This document shows positions 1 through 10,190 of a DNA stretch of 64,000 nucleotides, one piece after another. This DNA comes from an uncultured Pelagibacteraceae bacterium (lineage in GTDB: Bacteria; Pseudomonadota; Alphaproteobacteria; Pelagibacterales; Pelagibacteraceae), in assembly GCA_902515095.1 (NCBI GenBank), contig CABXTC010000005.1, forward strand, positions 1 to 64,000. Reading direction: 5' to 3'. Made by a program: the position numbers and the translations under genes. The notes beneath the pieces are model-generated. The model saw nothing but the letters and a program-made list of their open reading frames with translations. It ran no database searches and was not told where the DNA came from. The first letter of the stretch is position 1; each line of letters starts with the position of its first letter.

Positions 1-21
1 AAATTTAGTAGGAATCGCTTA

Positions 22-2454
22 ATGAAATCAAAAACAAAAGTAGTTGTCATCGGCGGAGGTGTAGTTGGAGTAAGTGCACTTTATCACCTAGCAAAAAAAG
101 GCTGGTCAGATGTTGTTCTTGTTGAGAGAAAAGAATTAACTTCTGGTTCTACTTGGCATGCAGCAGGATTGTTACCATTGTTTAATATGAGTTATTCTGT
201 CGGACAACTTCATAAATATGCTGTCGATCTTTATAAAAAATTAGAGGAAGAAACAGGAAAAAATGTTGGTTTTAGTGTTGTCTCAAATATTCGTTTAGCA
301 AGTACCAAAGATAGAATGGATGAATATCATCAGTACGCTGGTGTAGCAAAAACAATTGGTGTAGATGTTAAATTTTTAACACCTCAACAAGTAAAAGAGA
401 TTTGGCCTTTATGTCATACAGATGATTTAGTTGGTGCTATTCAGCATCCAGAAGATGGATATATTCAACCAGCAGATTTGACACAAGCCCTTGCTACAGG
501 TGCTAGAAATATGGGAGCAGAAATTTATCGAAACACAACTGTTATAGCTATAAAACAAAATAAAGATGGTTGGATTGTAGAAACAGATAAAGGGTCTATT
601 GAATGTGAACATATAATTTCTTGTTCAGGAAATTTTGCAAGACAAACTGGTGAGATGGTTGGATTAGATATACCTGTTATACCAGTTGAACATCAATACA
701 TTGTAACTGAACCACATCCAGAAATTCAAAAAAGAAAAAAAGACGGTCTTCCAGAAATGGGTGTTCTTAGAGATAGTGATAGCAGATGGTATATGAGAGA
801 AGAAGCTGGAGGATTAATTTTAGGTCCTTATGAAGATGGTGCTCCTGCTTGTTATGTAGAGGGCCCTTCAAAAAATTCTGAGTATGAACTATTTCAAGAA
901 GATTTAGATAGACTTGCGCCTCACATTGAAGGAGCAATACATAGAGTACCTGCTTTTGGAGAAGTTGGTGTAAAAAAAGTTTATAATGGTGCAATTTGTT
1001 ATACTCCAGATGGAAATCCAATTGTTGGTCCAGCTTGGGGACTGAAAAATTTTTGGATTAATGAAGGACATAGTTTTGGAATTACAGCGGCTGGAGGAGC
1101 AGGATGGCAGCTAGCAGAGTGGATTGTTGACGGTGAACCAACAATTGATATGCTTGGTGTTGAGCCGAGACGTTATGGAAATTATGCAACCAAATCTTAT
1201 TTAAAAGCAAAAAATGAAGAAGCTTATAGTCATGTATTTATAACTCATTACCCTGACGAAGAAAGACCAGCTGCAAGACCATTAAGAACATCACCTTGTT
1301 ACGAAAGAATGAAAAAATTAGGAGCTGTTTTTGGTCAAAAATTTGGATGGGAAAGACCAAATTTTTTTGCAACTGATGGCATGGAACAAAAAGATCATTG
1401 GTCATTTAGAAGATCAAAATGGTTTGATGCAATAAAAAAAGAATGTGAAAATGTTAAAAAGAATGTTGGACTTTTAGATATGACAGCCTTTGCTAAATGT
1501 AGAATTAAAGGCCAAAAGGCTGAGGAATTTTTAGACTACTTAGTAGCTAACAAACTTCCAAAAAAAATTGGAAGAATCAATTTGTGTCATGCATTAAATA
1601 CTAAAGGCGGTGTTCACTCAGAATTTACAATTATGAAAGAAGCAGAAAATAGTTATTATTTAGTTTCAGCTGGTGCAAATTTAAGATTAGACCATGATTG
1701 GATACAAAAATGGATGCCAACAGATGGGTCAGTAATATTTGAAGACCTCACAAACAGCACAGGTGTCCTAGTTGTAGCTGGCCCGAAGGCAAGAGAGTTA
1801 ATGCAAAAAGTTTCTACTGACGATTTTTCGAATGAAAACTTTAAGTGGTTAACAGCTAAAAATGTCAATGTGGGATATGCTCCTGTCAATGCTATGAGAG
1901 TAAATTTTGTTGGTGAACTTGGTTGGGAGTTACACCATCCAATTGAATATCAAAATCATATTTTTGATAAATTAATGGAGGCAGGCAATGTCATAGGTCT
2001 TAAACCTTTTGGAATTAGAGCTATGAATAGTTTAAGAGTTGAAAAATCCTATAAACTCGTTGGAACAGAATTATCAATAGAGTATTCACCTTATGAGTCA
2101 GGTCTAGACAGATTTATTCATCCAAATAAAGGAAATTTTATTGGACTTGAGGCTCTAAATAAATGGAGAGAAAAAGGTTTTGATAATAAGTTGGTTACAC
2201 TTGAAGTACATGACACTACAGACTCGGATGTTTTAGGTAACAATCCAATTTATAAAGATGATAAAGTCGTTGGAAGAGCCACAGGCGGGGAATATGGATT
2301 TAGATTAGATAAATCTATAGCCTTAGCAATGGTTAAACCTGATTTAGCAAATGTAGGTGAAAAACTTAAAGTTGATATTCTTGGAAAAATGTATGAAGCT
2401 ACAATTTTAGAGGAAAGTCCATACGATGTTGAAAATAAATTGTTGAGAGCTTAA
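22..2454 (+). CDS. FAD-dependent oxidoreductase with C-terminal GcvT/aminomethyltransferase domain (dimethylglycine/sarcosine dehydrogenase-like)
   Basis: N-terminal Rossmann [24 protein letters not shown] fold, GcvT-like C-terminal half; followed directly by etfBA. Confidence 0.88.
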   Translation: MKSKTKVVVIGGGVVGVSALYHLAKKGWSDVVLVERKELTSGSTWHAAGLLPLFNMSYSVGQLHKYAVDLYKKLEEETGKNVGFSVVSNIRLASTKDRMDEYHQYAGVAKTIGVDVKFLTPQQVKEIWPLCHTDDLVGAIQHPEDGYIQPADLTQALATGARNMGAEIYRNTTVIAIKQNKDGWIVETDKGSIECEHIISCSGNFARQTGEMVGLDIPVIPVEHQYIVTEPHPEIQKRKKDGLPEMGVLRDSDSRWYMREEAGGLILGPYEDGAPACYVEGPSKNSEYELFQEDLDRLAPHIEGAIHRVPAFGEVGVKKVYNGAICYTPDGNPIVGPAWGLKNFWINEGHSFGITAAGGAGWQLAEWIVDGEPTIDMLGVEPRRYGNYATKSYLKAKNEEAYSHVFITHYPDEERPAARPLRTSPCYERMKKLGAVFGQKFGWERPNFFATDGMEQKDHWSFRRSKWFDAIKKECENVKKNVGLLDMTAFAKCRIKGQKAEEFLDYLVANKLPKKIGRINLCHALNTKGGVHSEFTIMKEAENSYYLVSAGANLRLDHDWIQKWMPTDGSVIFEDLTNSTGVLVVAGPKARELMQKVSTDDFSNENFKWLTAKNVNVGYAPVNAMRVNFVGELGWELHHPIEYQNHIFDKLMEAGNVIGLKPFGIRAMNSLRVEKSYKLVGTELSIEYSPYESGLDRFIHPNKGNFIGLEALNKWREKGFDNKLVTLEVHDTTDSDVLGNNPIYKDDKVVGRATGGEYGFRLDKSIALAMVKPDLANVGEKLKVDILGKMYEATILEESPYDVENKLLRA

Positions 2455-3203
2455 TGAAAATCCTAGTCGCAGTAAAAAGAGTAATAGATTACAATGTCCA
2501 GATTAGGGTCAAAGAGGATAATACTGGTGTGGTAACTGATAATGTCAAGATGTCTACCAATCCACCTGATGACAATGCAATTGAGGAAGCGGTAAAAATC
2601 AAAGAGTCAGGAAAAGCAACTGAAGTGGTTGCAGTAAGCGTTGGAGAAGAGAAGGCTCAAGAGACTGTTCGTAAAGCTTTAGCAGTTGGAGCTGATAGAG
2701 GCATTCTTATTAAAGCCGATGGAATTTTAGAACCTTTATCAGTATCAAAATTATTACAAAAAATTGTTGAAAAAGAAAAACCAGATTTAGTTTTCATGGG
2801 AAAGCAAGCAATCGATGATGATTGTAATCAAACAGGTCAGATGTTGAGTGCTTTATTAAATTGGCCTCAAGCAACATTTGCCTCTAAAATTAAAATAAAA
2901 GATCAAAAACTTGAAGTTACTCGAGAGATTGACGAAGGTTTAGAGACAATAGAGATAAACATTCCTGCAATTGTGACTTGTGACTTAAGACTTAATGAAC
3001 CAAGATATGCTTCTTTACCCAATATAATGAAAGCTAAAAAGAAACCTATTGAACAGCTAAATGCGTCAGATTTAGGAGTGGATACATCTCCAAGAATCGA
3101 GCAGATTAAGGTTGAAGAACCTCCAAAAAGAAAAGCGGGGATAAAAGTTAAAAACGTGGCAGAGCTAGTACAAAAATTAAAAAATGAGGCTAAGGTAATA
3201 TAA
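2454..3203 (+). CDS. etfB: Electron transfer flavoprotein beta subunit
   Basis: [20 protein letters not shown] start and ETF-beta signature; start codon overlaps upstream stop. Confidence 0.93.
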   Translation: MKILVAVKRVIDYNVQIRVKEDNTGVVTDNVKMSTNPPDDNAIEEAVKIKESGKATEVVAVSVGEEKAQETVRKALAVGADRGILIKADGILEPLSVSKLLQKIVEKEKPDLVFMGKQAIDDDCNQTGQMLSALLNWPQATFASKIKIKDQKLEVTREIDEGLETIEINIPAIVTCDLRLNEPRYASLPNIMKAKKKPIEQLNASDLGVDTSPRIEQIKVEEPPKRKAGIKVKNVAELVQKLKNEAKVI

Positions 3204-4156
3204 TGTCAATTTTATTAGTAGCAGAACATAGCAACAAAGAATTAAAACCTTTTACGCTTAACGCTGTAACTGCAGCTTCTCAAATGGATACAGATCTTCA
3301 TGCTGTGATTATTGGCCATAACTGTGGTGATGCAGCAAAAAAACTATCAGATTTGCCACTAGTCAAAAAAGTGATTCAAGTAGAAGCAGCCCATTACGAA
3401 AACTTTGTTGCAGAAAATTTTGCACCAGTGATTGTAAAATTAGCAGAGGGCTACTCACATATAGTTTGTTCAGCTAATACTTTTGGTAAAAATTTGATGC
3501 CACGAATTGCAGCTTCTTTAGACACTTCTCAGGTCAGCGATATTATTAAAGTAATTTCTTCAGATACATTTTTAAGACCTATTTACGCTGGAAATGCATT
3601 TGCAACCGTAAAAAGCAAGGATCCAAAAAAGTGTATCACAATTAGACCTACTTCATTTGATCCATGTGAGAGTTCAGGTGGATCAGCCCCAATTGAAAAT
3701 GTTGAGCCTAGTGAGGAGTTTAATAATACTAAATTTGTTAAGAGAGAAGAAATAAAATCAGATAGACCAGAACTTGGAACTGCAAGAGTAGTTGTTTCCG
3801 GAGGAAGAGGAATGCAAAGTGGAGATAATTTTAAATTAATTACATCTGTTGCTGATAAATTAAATGCAGCAATTGGAGCTTCAAGAGCGGCTGTTGATGC
3901 TGGATATATTAGCAATGATCATCAAGTTGGGCAAACAGGAAAAGTTGTAGTTCCAGATTTATATATAGCTATTGGTATTTCAGGTGCAATTCAGCATTTA
4001 GCTGGAATGAAAGAAAGTAAAGTAATTGTAGCAATTAACAAGGATGGTGAAGCTCCAATCTTTAGTGTTGCAGACTATGGCCTAGAAGCTGATTTATTTG
4101 AAGCACTTCCTCAATTTATTGATGAATTGAACAAATTAAACACTATACAAAAATAA
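3203..4156 (+). CDS. etfA: Electron transfer flavoprotein alpha subunit
   Basis: C-terminal FAD-binding region ...YIAIGISGAIQHLAGMKESKVIVAINKDGEAPIF. Confidence 0.94.
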   Translation: MSILLVAEHSNKELKPFTLNAVTAASQMDTDLHAVIIGHNCGDAAKKLSDLPLVKKVIQVEAAHYENFVAENFAPVIVKLAEGYSHIVCSANTFGKNLMPRIAASLDTSQVSDIIKVISSDTFLRPIYAGNAFATVKSKDPKKCITIRPTSFDPCESSGGSAPIENVEPSEEFNNTKFVKREEIKSDRPELGTARVVVSGGRGMQSGDNFKLITSVADKLNAAIGASRAAVDAGYISNDHQVGQTGKVVVPDLYIAIGISGAIQHLAGMKESKVIVAINKDGEAPIFSVADYGLEADLFEALPQFIDELNKLNTIQK

Positions 4157-4179
4157 TATAATCTGTAAAAAATTAATAC

Positions 4180-5799
4180 ATGTCCAGAGAGTCAATGGAA
4201 TATGATGTAGTTATTGTCGGTGGGGGACCATCAGGATTATCAACTGCTATTAAATTAAAGCAATTAAACTCAAATCTAAATATTTGTATTTTAGAAAAAG
4301 CATCTGAAATTGGTGCACATATTTTAAGTGGCAATGTTTTTGAAACTAGAGCATTAGATGAGTTAATTCCGAAATGGAAAGATTTAAATGCGCCCATAAA
4401 AACGAAGGTTTCTAAGGAAAAATTTTTATTTTTAGGTAAAACAAAATCTATAAGCTGGCCAACATGGTTATTACCTGATGTCCAAAAAAATCATAAAAAT
4501 TATATTATTAGTCTTGCTAATTTGTGTAGATGGCTTGCCGAACAAGCCGAGGCGCTTGGCGTAGAGATATTTCCAGGATTTCCTGCAAGTGAAATTTTAT
4601 TTAATGAGGATGGATCAGTTAAAGGAGTTGCCACACAGGACATGGGTGTAGATAAACTTGGAAATAAAAAAGATAGCTTTGAGCCAGGTATTGAACTTAT
4701 TGGCAAGATTACAGTTTTTGCAGAAGGTTGCCGAGGTCATTTAGGAAAGCAATTAATAAAAAAATTTAATCTTAACCAAGATAAAGATCCTCAACAATAT
4801 GGAATAGGTTTTAAAGAAATTTGGGAAGTTGATGAAAAAAAACATGAAGAAGGATTGGTAATGCATACAGCTGGCTGGCCCTTAGATAATAACACATATG
4901 GTGGAAGTTTTATTTATCATGCTGAAAACAGACAAGTTTTTTTAGGATACGTAATAGGTCTAGATTATCAAAACCCTCATCTTTCTCCTTTTGACGAGTT
5001 TCAAAGATTTAAAACACATCCATCAATAAAAAAAATTTTAGAAGGTGGAAAAAGAATCTCTTATGGTGCACGAGCATTAATCGAAGGTGGTATTCAAAGT
5101 TTACCAAAAATGTATATGCCTGGTGCATTACTAGTCGGATGTGATGCTGGAACTTTAAATATGCCAAAAATTAAAGGTTCTCATACTGCAATGAAAAGTG
5201 GAATTATTGCTGCAGAAACAATTAATGAGCACTTAAAAGATAATAAAGATTTATCCGCATTTGAGGAAAAATTTAAAAAGAGTTGGTTATTTGATGAATT
5301 GCACAAAGCAAGAAACGTTAAACCAAGTTTTAGCTGGGGTCTAATTTTAGGTATTATCTTTACTGGAATTGATCAAATTTTATTTAGAGGTAGGCTGCCT
5401 TTCACACTAAAACACAAACATGCAGATCACGAAACATTAAAGCCTGCAAATCAGATGCCAAAAATTGATTATCCAAAACCTGATAATATAATTACTTTTG
5501 ATAAAACAAGCTCAGTTTATCTAACTGGGACTAATCATGAGGATAATCAACCTGTGCATTTACATTTAAAAGATAAAGATTTACCAATAAAATATACACT
5601 TGAAAAATATGATGAACCAGCACAAAGGTACTGTCCAGCTGGAGTTTATGAGGTTCAAAAAGAGAATGACACTAACAAATTTGTTATTAATGCGCAGAAT
5701 TGTATTCACTGTAAGACTTGTGATATTAAAGAACCCTCACAAAATATCATTTGGGTCACTCCTGAAGGTGGAGGTGGACCAAAGTATGGAAATATGTGA
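4180..5799 (+). CDS. Electron transfer flavoprotein-ubiquinone oxidoreductase
   Basis: GGGPSGLSTAIKLKQ FAD motif; C-terminal CPAGVYEV...CIHCKTCDIKEPSQNI 4Fe-4S motif. Confidence 0.94.
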   Translation: MSRESMEYDVVIVGGGPSGLSTAIKLKQLNSNLNICILEKASEIGAHILSGNVFETRALDELIPKWKDLNAPIKTKVSKEKFLFLGKTKSISWPTWLLPDVQKNHKNYIISLANLCRWLAEQAEALGVEIFPGFPASEILFNEDGSVKGVATQDMGVDKLGNKKDSFEPGIELIGKITVFAEGCRGHLGKQLIKKFNLNQDKDPQQYGIGFKEIWEVDEKKHEEGLVMHTAGWPLDNNTYGGSFIYHAENRQVFLGYVIGLDYQNPHLSPFDEFQRFKTHPSIKKILEGGKRISYGARALIEGGIQSLPKMYMPGALLVGCDAGTLNMPKIKGSHTAMKSGIIAAETINEHLKDNKDLSAFEEKFKKSWLFDELHKARNVKPSFSWGLILGIIFTGIDQILFRGRLPFTLKHKHADHETLKPANQMPKIDYPKPDNIITFDKTSSVYLTGTNHEDNQPVHLHLKDKDLPIKYTLEKYDEPAQRYCPAGVYEVQKENDTNKFVINAQNCIHCKTCDIKEPSQNIIWVTPEGGGGPKYGNM

Positions 5800-5803
5800 T
5801 TGA

Positions 5804-5965
5804 TTATACAGAATAAACAAAAATTATTATCACACCCACTACAACTATACAAATCATAAGATTTTTAAAAAAAACTTTTTTATTTTTATTTGCATAGTAA
5901 AAACCTGGTAAGACTAACGCAATTACTAGCAAGAGGTAAATTATAGATAAAATATTGTCACCCAT
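5804..5965 (-). CDS. Small two-TM hypothetical protein (53 aa), not in ORF track
   Basis: Manual translation MGDNILSIIYLLLVIALVLPGFYYANKNKKVFFKNLMICIVVVGVIIIFVYSV*. Confidence 0.55.
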   Translation of the reverse strand: MGDNILSIIYLLLVIALVLPGFYYANKNKKVFFKNLMICIVVVGVIIIFVYSV

Positions 5966-5978
5966 AAGCAAATTTATC

Positions 5979-6356
5979 TTAAGAAAGATCTATTGCAAAT
6001 TTTTTTAGTGTTTCGATTGATAAAACTTTTAATGTATTTTCATGTGTTCTTTTTAAAAAAATTGGACATCCTTTCCCGGCATCTACTGCTCTCGCATACC
6101 AAGTTACACAAACACACCAACCATCTCCATCTTTTAAACCAGGAAATCCAAACTCAGGATGAGGAGTAATTAAATCATTACCTGCTTCTTTGCACCATTC
6201 TAGAAATTCTGTTGTGACTTTTGCGCAAACCGTATGTAATCCATGATCATTCTCATCTGTGTTACAACATCCATCCCTATACCATCCAGTAAGTGGATTG
6301 TTGGAACATAATTCTAAATTTTCACCTAAAACATTTTTTTGAATCTTATTTTCCAT
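5979..6356 (-). CDS. DUF2237 family protein
   Basis: LGENLELCSNNPLTGWYRDGCCNTDENDHGLHTVCA; start moved to internal MENK since the longer ORF overlaps the upstream gene. Confidence 0.8.
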   Translation of the reverse strand: MENKIQKNVLGENLELCSNNPLTGWYRDGCCNTDENDHGLHTVCAKVTTEFLEWCKEAGNDLITPHPEFGFPGLKDGDGWCVCVTWYARAVDAGKGCPIFLKRTHENTLKVLSIETLKKFAIDLS

Positions 6357-6984
6357 ATACGTTATATATTTCCTCATCTATTGACGCATTAAAAGAGATA
6401 GAGCGTCTTTCTTCATCGGTACCTTTAAATGGAAAAACTGTGTGCATCAAATAATTAGGGAATAAATAAAAATCACCAACTTCTGGTGTAATATTAAACG
6501 TTGATGGACAAGTAAACATTCTTGCTCCATGTATTAGTTGTAAGCTTCCACCTCTATATGTTTTAGATTTTTTTTGTTGGGTGCTTACTCCCAATGATTT
6601 TGGTACCTTAAGAAAACCAGCTCCAGAAATATGGCCACCATGCCAATGTGTTGGATTATATTCATTCTGAAATTGTCTTACGACCCATGTTTTTAGCAAA
6701 TTAAATTTTGATATTTTTTTCCCCTCATTCAATTCTGTATAAATTTTACAAGAATTTCCTAAAAACTCTAACCAACCAGATGTTTTAACAAATTCTATCT
6801 CTAATAAAAATTCTTGAGTTACATCACCAACTAGCGCTTCACCATAGTTTAATTTTTTTAATTTTGTGTCATCATTGATGATTTTATCAATATACTCATT
6901 TAATTTATTTAATATCTCATCAGGAATTCTAACTTTCAATATTGCTGGACCTAATACTCTTAAATTTTGATATTTGATTTCCAT
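6346..6984 (-). CDS. Putative 2OG-Fe(II) oxygenase family protein
   Basis: THWHGGHISGAGFLKVP...GDFYLFPNYLMHTVFPF...RRSISFN double-stranded beta-helix type motifs. Confidence 0.75.
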   Translation of the reverse strand: MEIKYQNLRVLGPAILKVRIPDEILNKLNEYIDKIINDDTKLKKLNYGEALVGDVTQEFLLEIEFVKTSGWLEFLGNSCKIYTELNEGKKISKFNLLKTWVVRQFQNEYNPTHWHGGHISGAGFLKVPKSLGVSTQQKKSKTYRGGSLQLIHGARMFTCPSTFNITPEVGDFYLFPNYLMHTVFPFKGTDEERRSISFNASIDEEIYNVYGK

Positions 6985-6988
6985 TTAA

Positions 6989-7456
6989 TTAAATTTTGGT
7001 TGGATTAGGTTGGCCCTTATAAACTTTTTCTGGATCAAATCTTTTTTCTTTTTCAGTAAATTTCATTTCTACTTTTCGACCATTTTCAATTGGCCCTAGA
7101 GGAATTGATCTATAAAAACAAGATCGATAACCAACATGACAACTGGCTCCATCACCAATATCGACTGTTAACCAAATAGAATCCTGGTCATCATCGATTC
7201 TTATTTCAGTTACCTTTTGAACAAAACCACTTGTTTTGCCCTTGTGCCAAATAGACTTCCTTGATCTGCTGAAATAGTGAGCTTCTTTAGTTTCAATTGT
7301 TTTTTTTAGTGCTTCCACATTCATGTAGCCATGCATCAAAATTTCCTTAGTTTTATCACACATTGTTATAACTGGAATTAACCCATCATTATCAAATTTA
7401 GGCGAAAGAAGACTTCCTTCTTCTATTTCTATGACATTCTCTCTTTTTTTGAACAT
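6989..7456 (-). CDS. hisI: Phosphoribosyl-AMP cyclohydrolase
   Basis: GYMNVEALKKTIETKEAHYFSRSRKSIWHKGKTSG and CHVGYRSCFYR. Confidence 0.92.
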   Translation of the reverse strand: MFKKRENVIEIEEGSLLSPKFDNDGLIPVITMCDKTKEILMHGYMNVEALKKTIETKEAHYFSRSRKSIWHKGKTSGFVQKVTEIRIDDDQDSIWLTVDIGDGASCHVGYRSCFYRSIPLGPIENGRKVEMKFTEKEKRFDPEKVYKGQPNPTKI

Positions 7457-7533
7457 AATAAGTAATTATGTAGCACATATAGGTATATTTTAAATATTTT
7501 AAAATAGTAAAATTATGGGTATAAAGCTGTTCG

Positions 7534-8148
7534 ATGAAACTTGTTAAAGACACAAATATAGAAAAAAATCAAAAAAAGATTTCTGATAAAGAAGCTGAAG
7601 AAGCTTTTAAGACAATTTTAGCTTGGATGGGTGAGGACCCAAATAGAGAGGGTCTTTTAGAGACTCCTAAAAGAGTTGTTAAAGCTTTTAAGGAATACTT
7701 TAGGGGATATAACGAGGATCCTACGCAAATTTTAGATAAGACATTTGGAGATGTTGAAGGATATGATGACATGGTTGTTCAAAAGAATATTTCTGTACAA
7801 AGTCATTGCGAACATCATATGGCACCAATAATTGGCAAAGCTCATGTAGCATATATTCCAAAAGAAAGAGTTGTGGGTCTTAGCAAATTAGCGAGAGTTG
7901 TAGAAGTTTTTTCAAAAAGATTACAGACTCAAGAAAGATTAACTATGCAGATAGCGAATACCTTAATGGAGTCTCTAGATGCAAAAGGGGTGGCTGTTAC
8001 AATAGACTCAACGCATCAATGTATGACGATGAGAGGTATAAAAAAAGAACAAGCATCTACGGTAACTAATTATTATTTAGGTCAATTCAAAGAAGATTTA
8101 AGTTTTCAAAATAGATATTTAAGATTTATTAGTATAGCAAAAGATTAA
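7534..8148 (+). CDS. folE: GTP cyclohydrolase I
   Basis: GEDPNREGLLETPKRVVKA; SHCEHHMAPIIGKAHVAYIP; CMTMRGIKK. Confidence 0.96.
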   Translation: MKLVKDTNIEKNQKKISDKEAEEAFKTILAWMGEDPNREGLLETPKRVVKAFKEYFRGYNEDPTQILDKTFGDVEGYDDMVVQKNISVQSHCEHHMAPIIGKAHVAYIPKERVVGLSKLARVVEVFSKRLQTQERLTMQIANTLMESLDAKGVAVTIDSTHQCMTMRGIKKEQASTVTNYYLGQFKEDLSFQNRYLRFISIAKD

Positions 8149-8149
8149 A

Positions 8150-9151
8150 GTGTCAGATCAATTTAAAGCTCTTATACTCAACCAAGAAGGCGAGAATTTT
8201 ACAAGAGAAGTTAAATCAATAGATAAAAGTTTTTTAAAACATGGTGATGTAACGATTAAAGTTGATTACTCAGATCTTAATTTTAAAGATGGGATGATTT
8301 TAAAAAATGGTGGAAGGCTAGTAAAGGATTTTCCACATATCCCAGGAATTGATTTTTCAGGAACTGTTTTAGAAAGTGATAATTCAAAATTTAAAGCTGG
8401 TGATGAAGTTATATTAACTGGTTTTAGAGTCGGAGAAATTTTTTATGGTGGTTATTCTCAAATTGCAAAAGTTAATGGAGACTTTCTGGTGAAGAAACCA
8501 AAAGATCTAACAAGCAAACAAGCAATGGTTTTGGGTACTGCAGGTTTTACATCCTTAATGTCAGCGTTCGCTATTAAAGCAAGAGAAGAAATACTCCTTG
8601 GCGCAAAAGTAAATGACGTATTAGTAACAGGAGCATCTGGTGGAGTTGGAAGTATTGCAGTAATGATATTAAATAAGATGGGATACAATGTTACAGCTGT
8701 TTCAGGAAAAGATTCAAATACTGATTACCTTAAGTCACTAGGAGCTAAAAGTGTTGTTAATCGTAGTGAATTCGATAAGGATCCAAAACTTATAGATAAA
8801 GGGTTGTGGGATGGAGTGGTTGATACAGTTGGTGGTAAAATTTTAGCTAATGCAATTGTTCAGACTAATTCGAATGGAATTATCGCAGTTTGTGGAAATG
8901 CTAGTACTAACGAACTTAATACAAATGTAATTCCATTTATGCTGCGTGGAATAAAACTTTGGGGGATGGACTCCGCTAATTGTAGTGTAAAAAGGAGAGA
9001 ATTTATTTGGGGAGAAGCTGCCAAATTAATTGATTTTGACTTGTTAGAAAAGTCTATTCAAACTGTAAGCTTAGAGGAGTTAATTAAAACTTATCCCAAG
9101 ATATTAAAAGGTGAAATTTCTGGAAGAGTTTTAGTTGATTTAAATAAATAA
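8150..9151 (+). CDS. acuI: YhdH/AcuI-family zinc-independent quinone oxidoreductase (acryloyl-CoA reductase-like), GTG start
   Basis: DYSDLNFKDGMIL, HIPGIDFSGTV, VLVTGASGGVGSIAV, WGMDSANCSVKRR. Confidence 0.75.
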   Translation: MSDQFKALILNQEGENFTREVKSIDKSFLKHGDVTIKVDYSDLNFKDGMILKNGGRLVKDFPHIPGIDFSGTVLESDNSKFKAGDEVILTGFRVGEIFYGGYSQIAKVNGDFLVKKPKDLTSKQAMVLGTAGFTSLMSAFAIKAREEILLGAKVNDVLVTGASGGVGSIAVMILNKMGYNVTAVSGKDSNTDYLKSLGAKSVVNRSEFDKDPKLIDKGLWDGVVDTVGGKILANAIVQTNSNGIIAVCGNASTNELNTNVIPFMLRGIKLWGMDSANCSVKRREFIWGEAAKLIDFDLLEKSIQTVSLEELIKTYPKILKGEISGRVLVDLNK

Positions 9152-10041
9152 TGGACTGGGACAAACTTAAGATTTTTCATGCTGTTGCAGAAGCAGGAAG
9201 TTTCACTAACGCCACAATTAATTTAAATTTAAGTCAATCAGCAATAAGTAGACAAATTCAATCTTTAGAACAAGAATTAAAGGTACAATTATTTGAGAGA
9301 CATGCAAGAGGTCTAACACTCACTGAAAACGGTGAGTATGTGTTTAAAACAGCACATGAAGTGATTAGCAAATTAAAAGAAGTAGAAACTTCTTTAGGTG
9401 ATCAAAAAAATAAACCAACAGGAAAATTGACAATTACTACGGTAAGAAGTTTTGGAACTCACTGGTTAACACCTAGAATTGAGGAATTTATGCGATTAAA
9501 TCCTGAGATTGAAATAGAATTAATTTTTGAGGATAAAGAGTTAGATTTGAGTACTAGACAAGCAGATATAGGTATTTTTATGAGAAGACCAAAACAGTTA
9601 AATTACATTCAAAAAAAACTTATAGATTTGAAATATTACATATATGGATCTAATAAATATCTAGAAAAACATGGTATGCCAAAGACTGTAGGTGACTTGA
9701 ACAAACATAAATTTATTTCATTTGGCAAGGGAGCACCTTCACCAGTTTATAATCCAGAGTGGGCTCTTAAATTAGGCATGCATGATGGAAAAAAAAGAAA
9801 GCCTATAATGAAAGTAAATAGTGTGATGGGACTCTTATTAGCAGTTGAGTCAGGTGTCGGTTTAGCAGCATTACCAGAGTATTTAGTAAGCAATTCATCA
9901 AATATAATTAAAGTTCTACCTAAATCAGAGGGCCCAATTACTGAGGCACACTTTGTTTATCCACAATCTTTGAAAAATACTGCAAGAGTACAAGCATTTA
10001 GAAATTTTTTATTTAGTAAAATAGGCGATTGGAAAGCCTAA
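9151..10041 (+). CDS. LysR family transcriptional regulator
   Basis: N-terminal HTH WDKLKIFHAVAEAGSFTNATINLNLSQSAISRQIQSLEQEL. Confidence 0.95.
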   Translation: MDWDKLKIFHAVAEAGSFTNATINLNLSQSAISRQIQSLEQELKVQLFERHARGLTLTENGEYVFKTAHEVISKLKEVETSLGDQKNKPTGKLTITTVRSFGTHWLTPRIEEFMRLNPEIEIELIFEDKELDLSTRQADIGIFMRRPKQLNYIQKKLIDLKYYIYGSNKYLEKHGMPKTVGDLNKHKFISFGKGAPSPVYNPEWALKLGMHDGKKRKPIMKVNSVMGLLLAVESGVGLAALPEYLVSNSSNIIKVLPKSEGPITEAHFVYPQSLKNTARVQAFRNFLFSKIGDWKA

Positions 10042-10102
10042 GATCTTAAAAATTCACAATAATCATTACTTTCAATATACAAGAAATTAGTGCGACAAAG
10101 TT

Positions 10103-10170
10103 GCGATTGATAATTATTCGCATTGATAATAATTACTATTCTCAATGAGAATGATAATTATTCTCAATTA
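10103..10170. promoter_or_regulatory. Array of Fur-box-like 7-1-7 palindromes upstream of iron ABC operon
   Basis: TGATAATTATTCGCA (10108), TGATAATAATTACTA (10124), perfect ATTCTCA-A-TGAGAAT (10138-10152), TGATAATTATTCTCA (10152). Confidence 0.75.
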
Positions 10171-10190
10171 ACTTAAAAAATCGGAGATAA

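Noticed and set aside
5600-5803. 67-aa plus-strand ORF in the ETF-QO 3' end
   Set aside because: Out-of-frame overlap with the 4Fe-4S coding region, no recognisable features.
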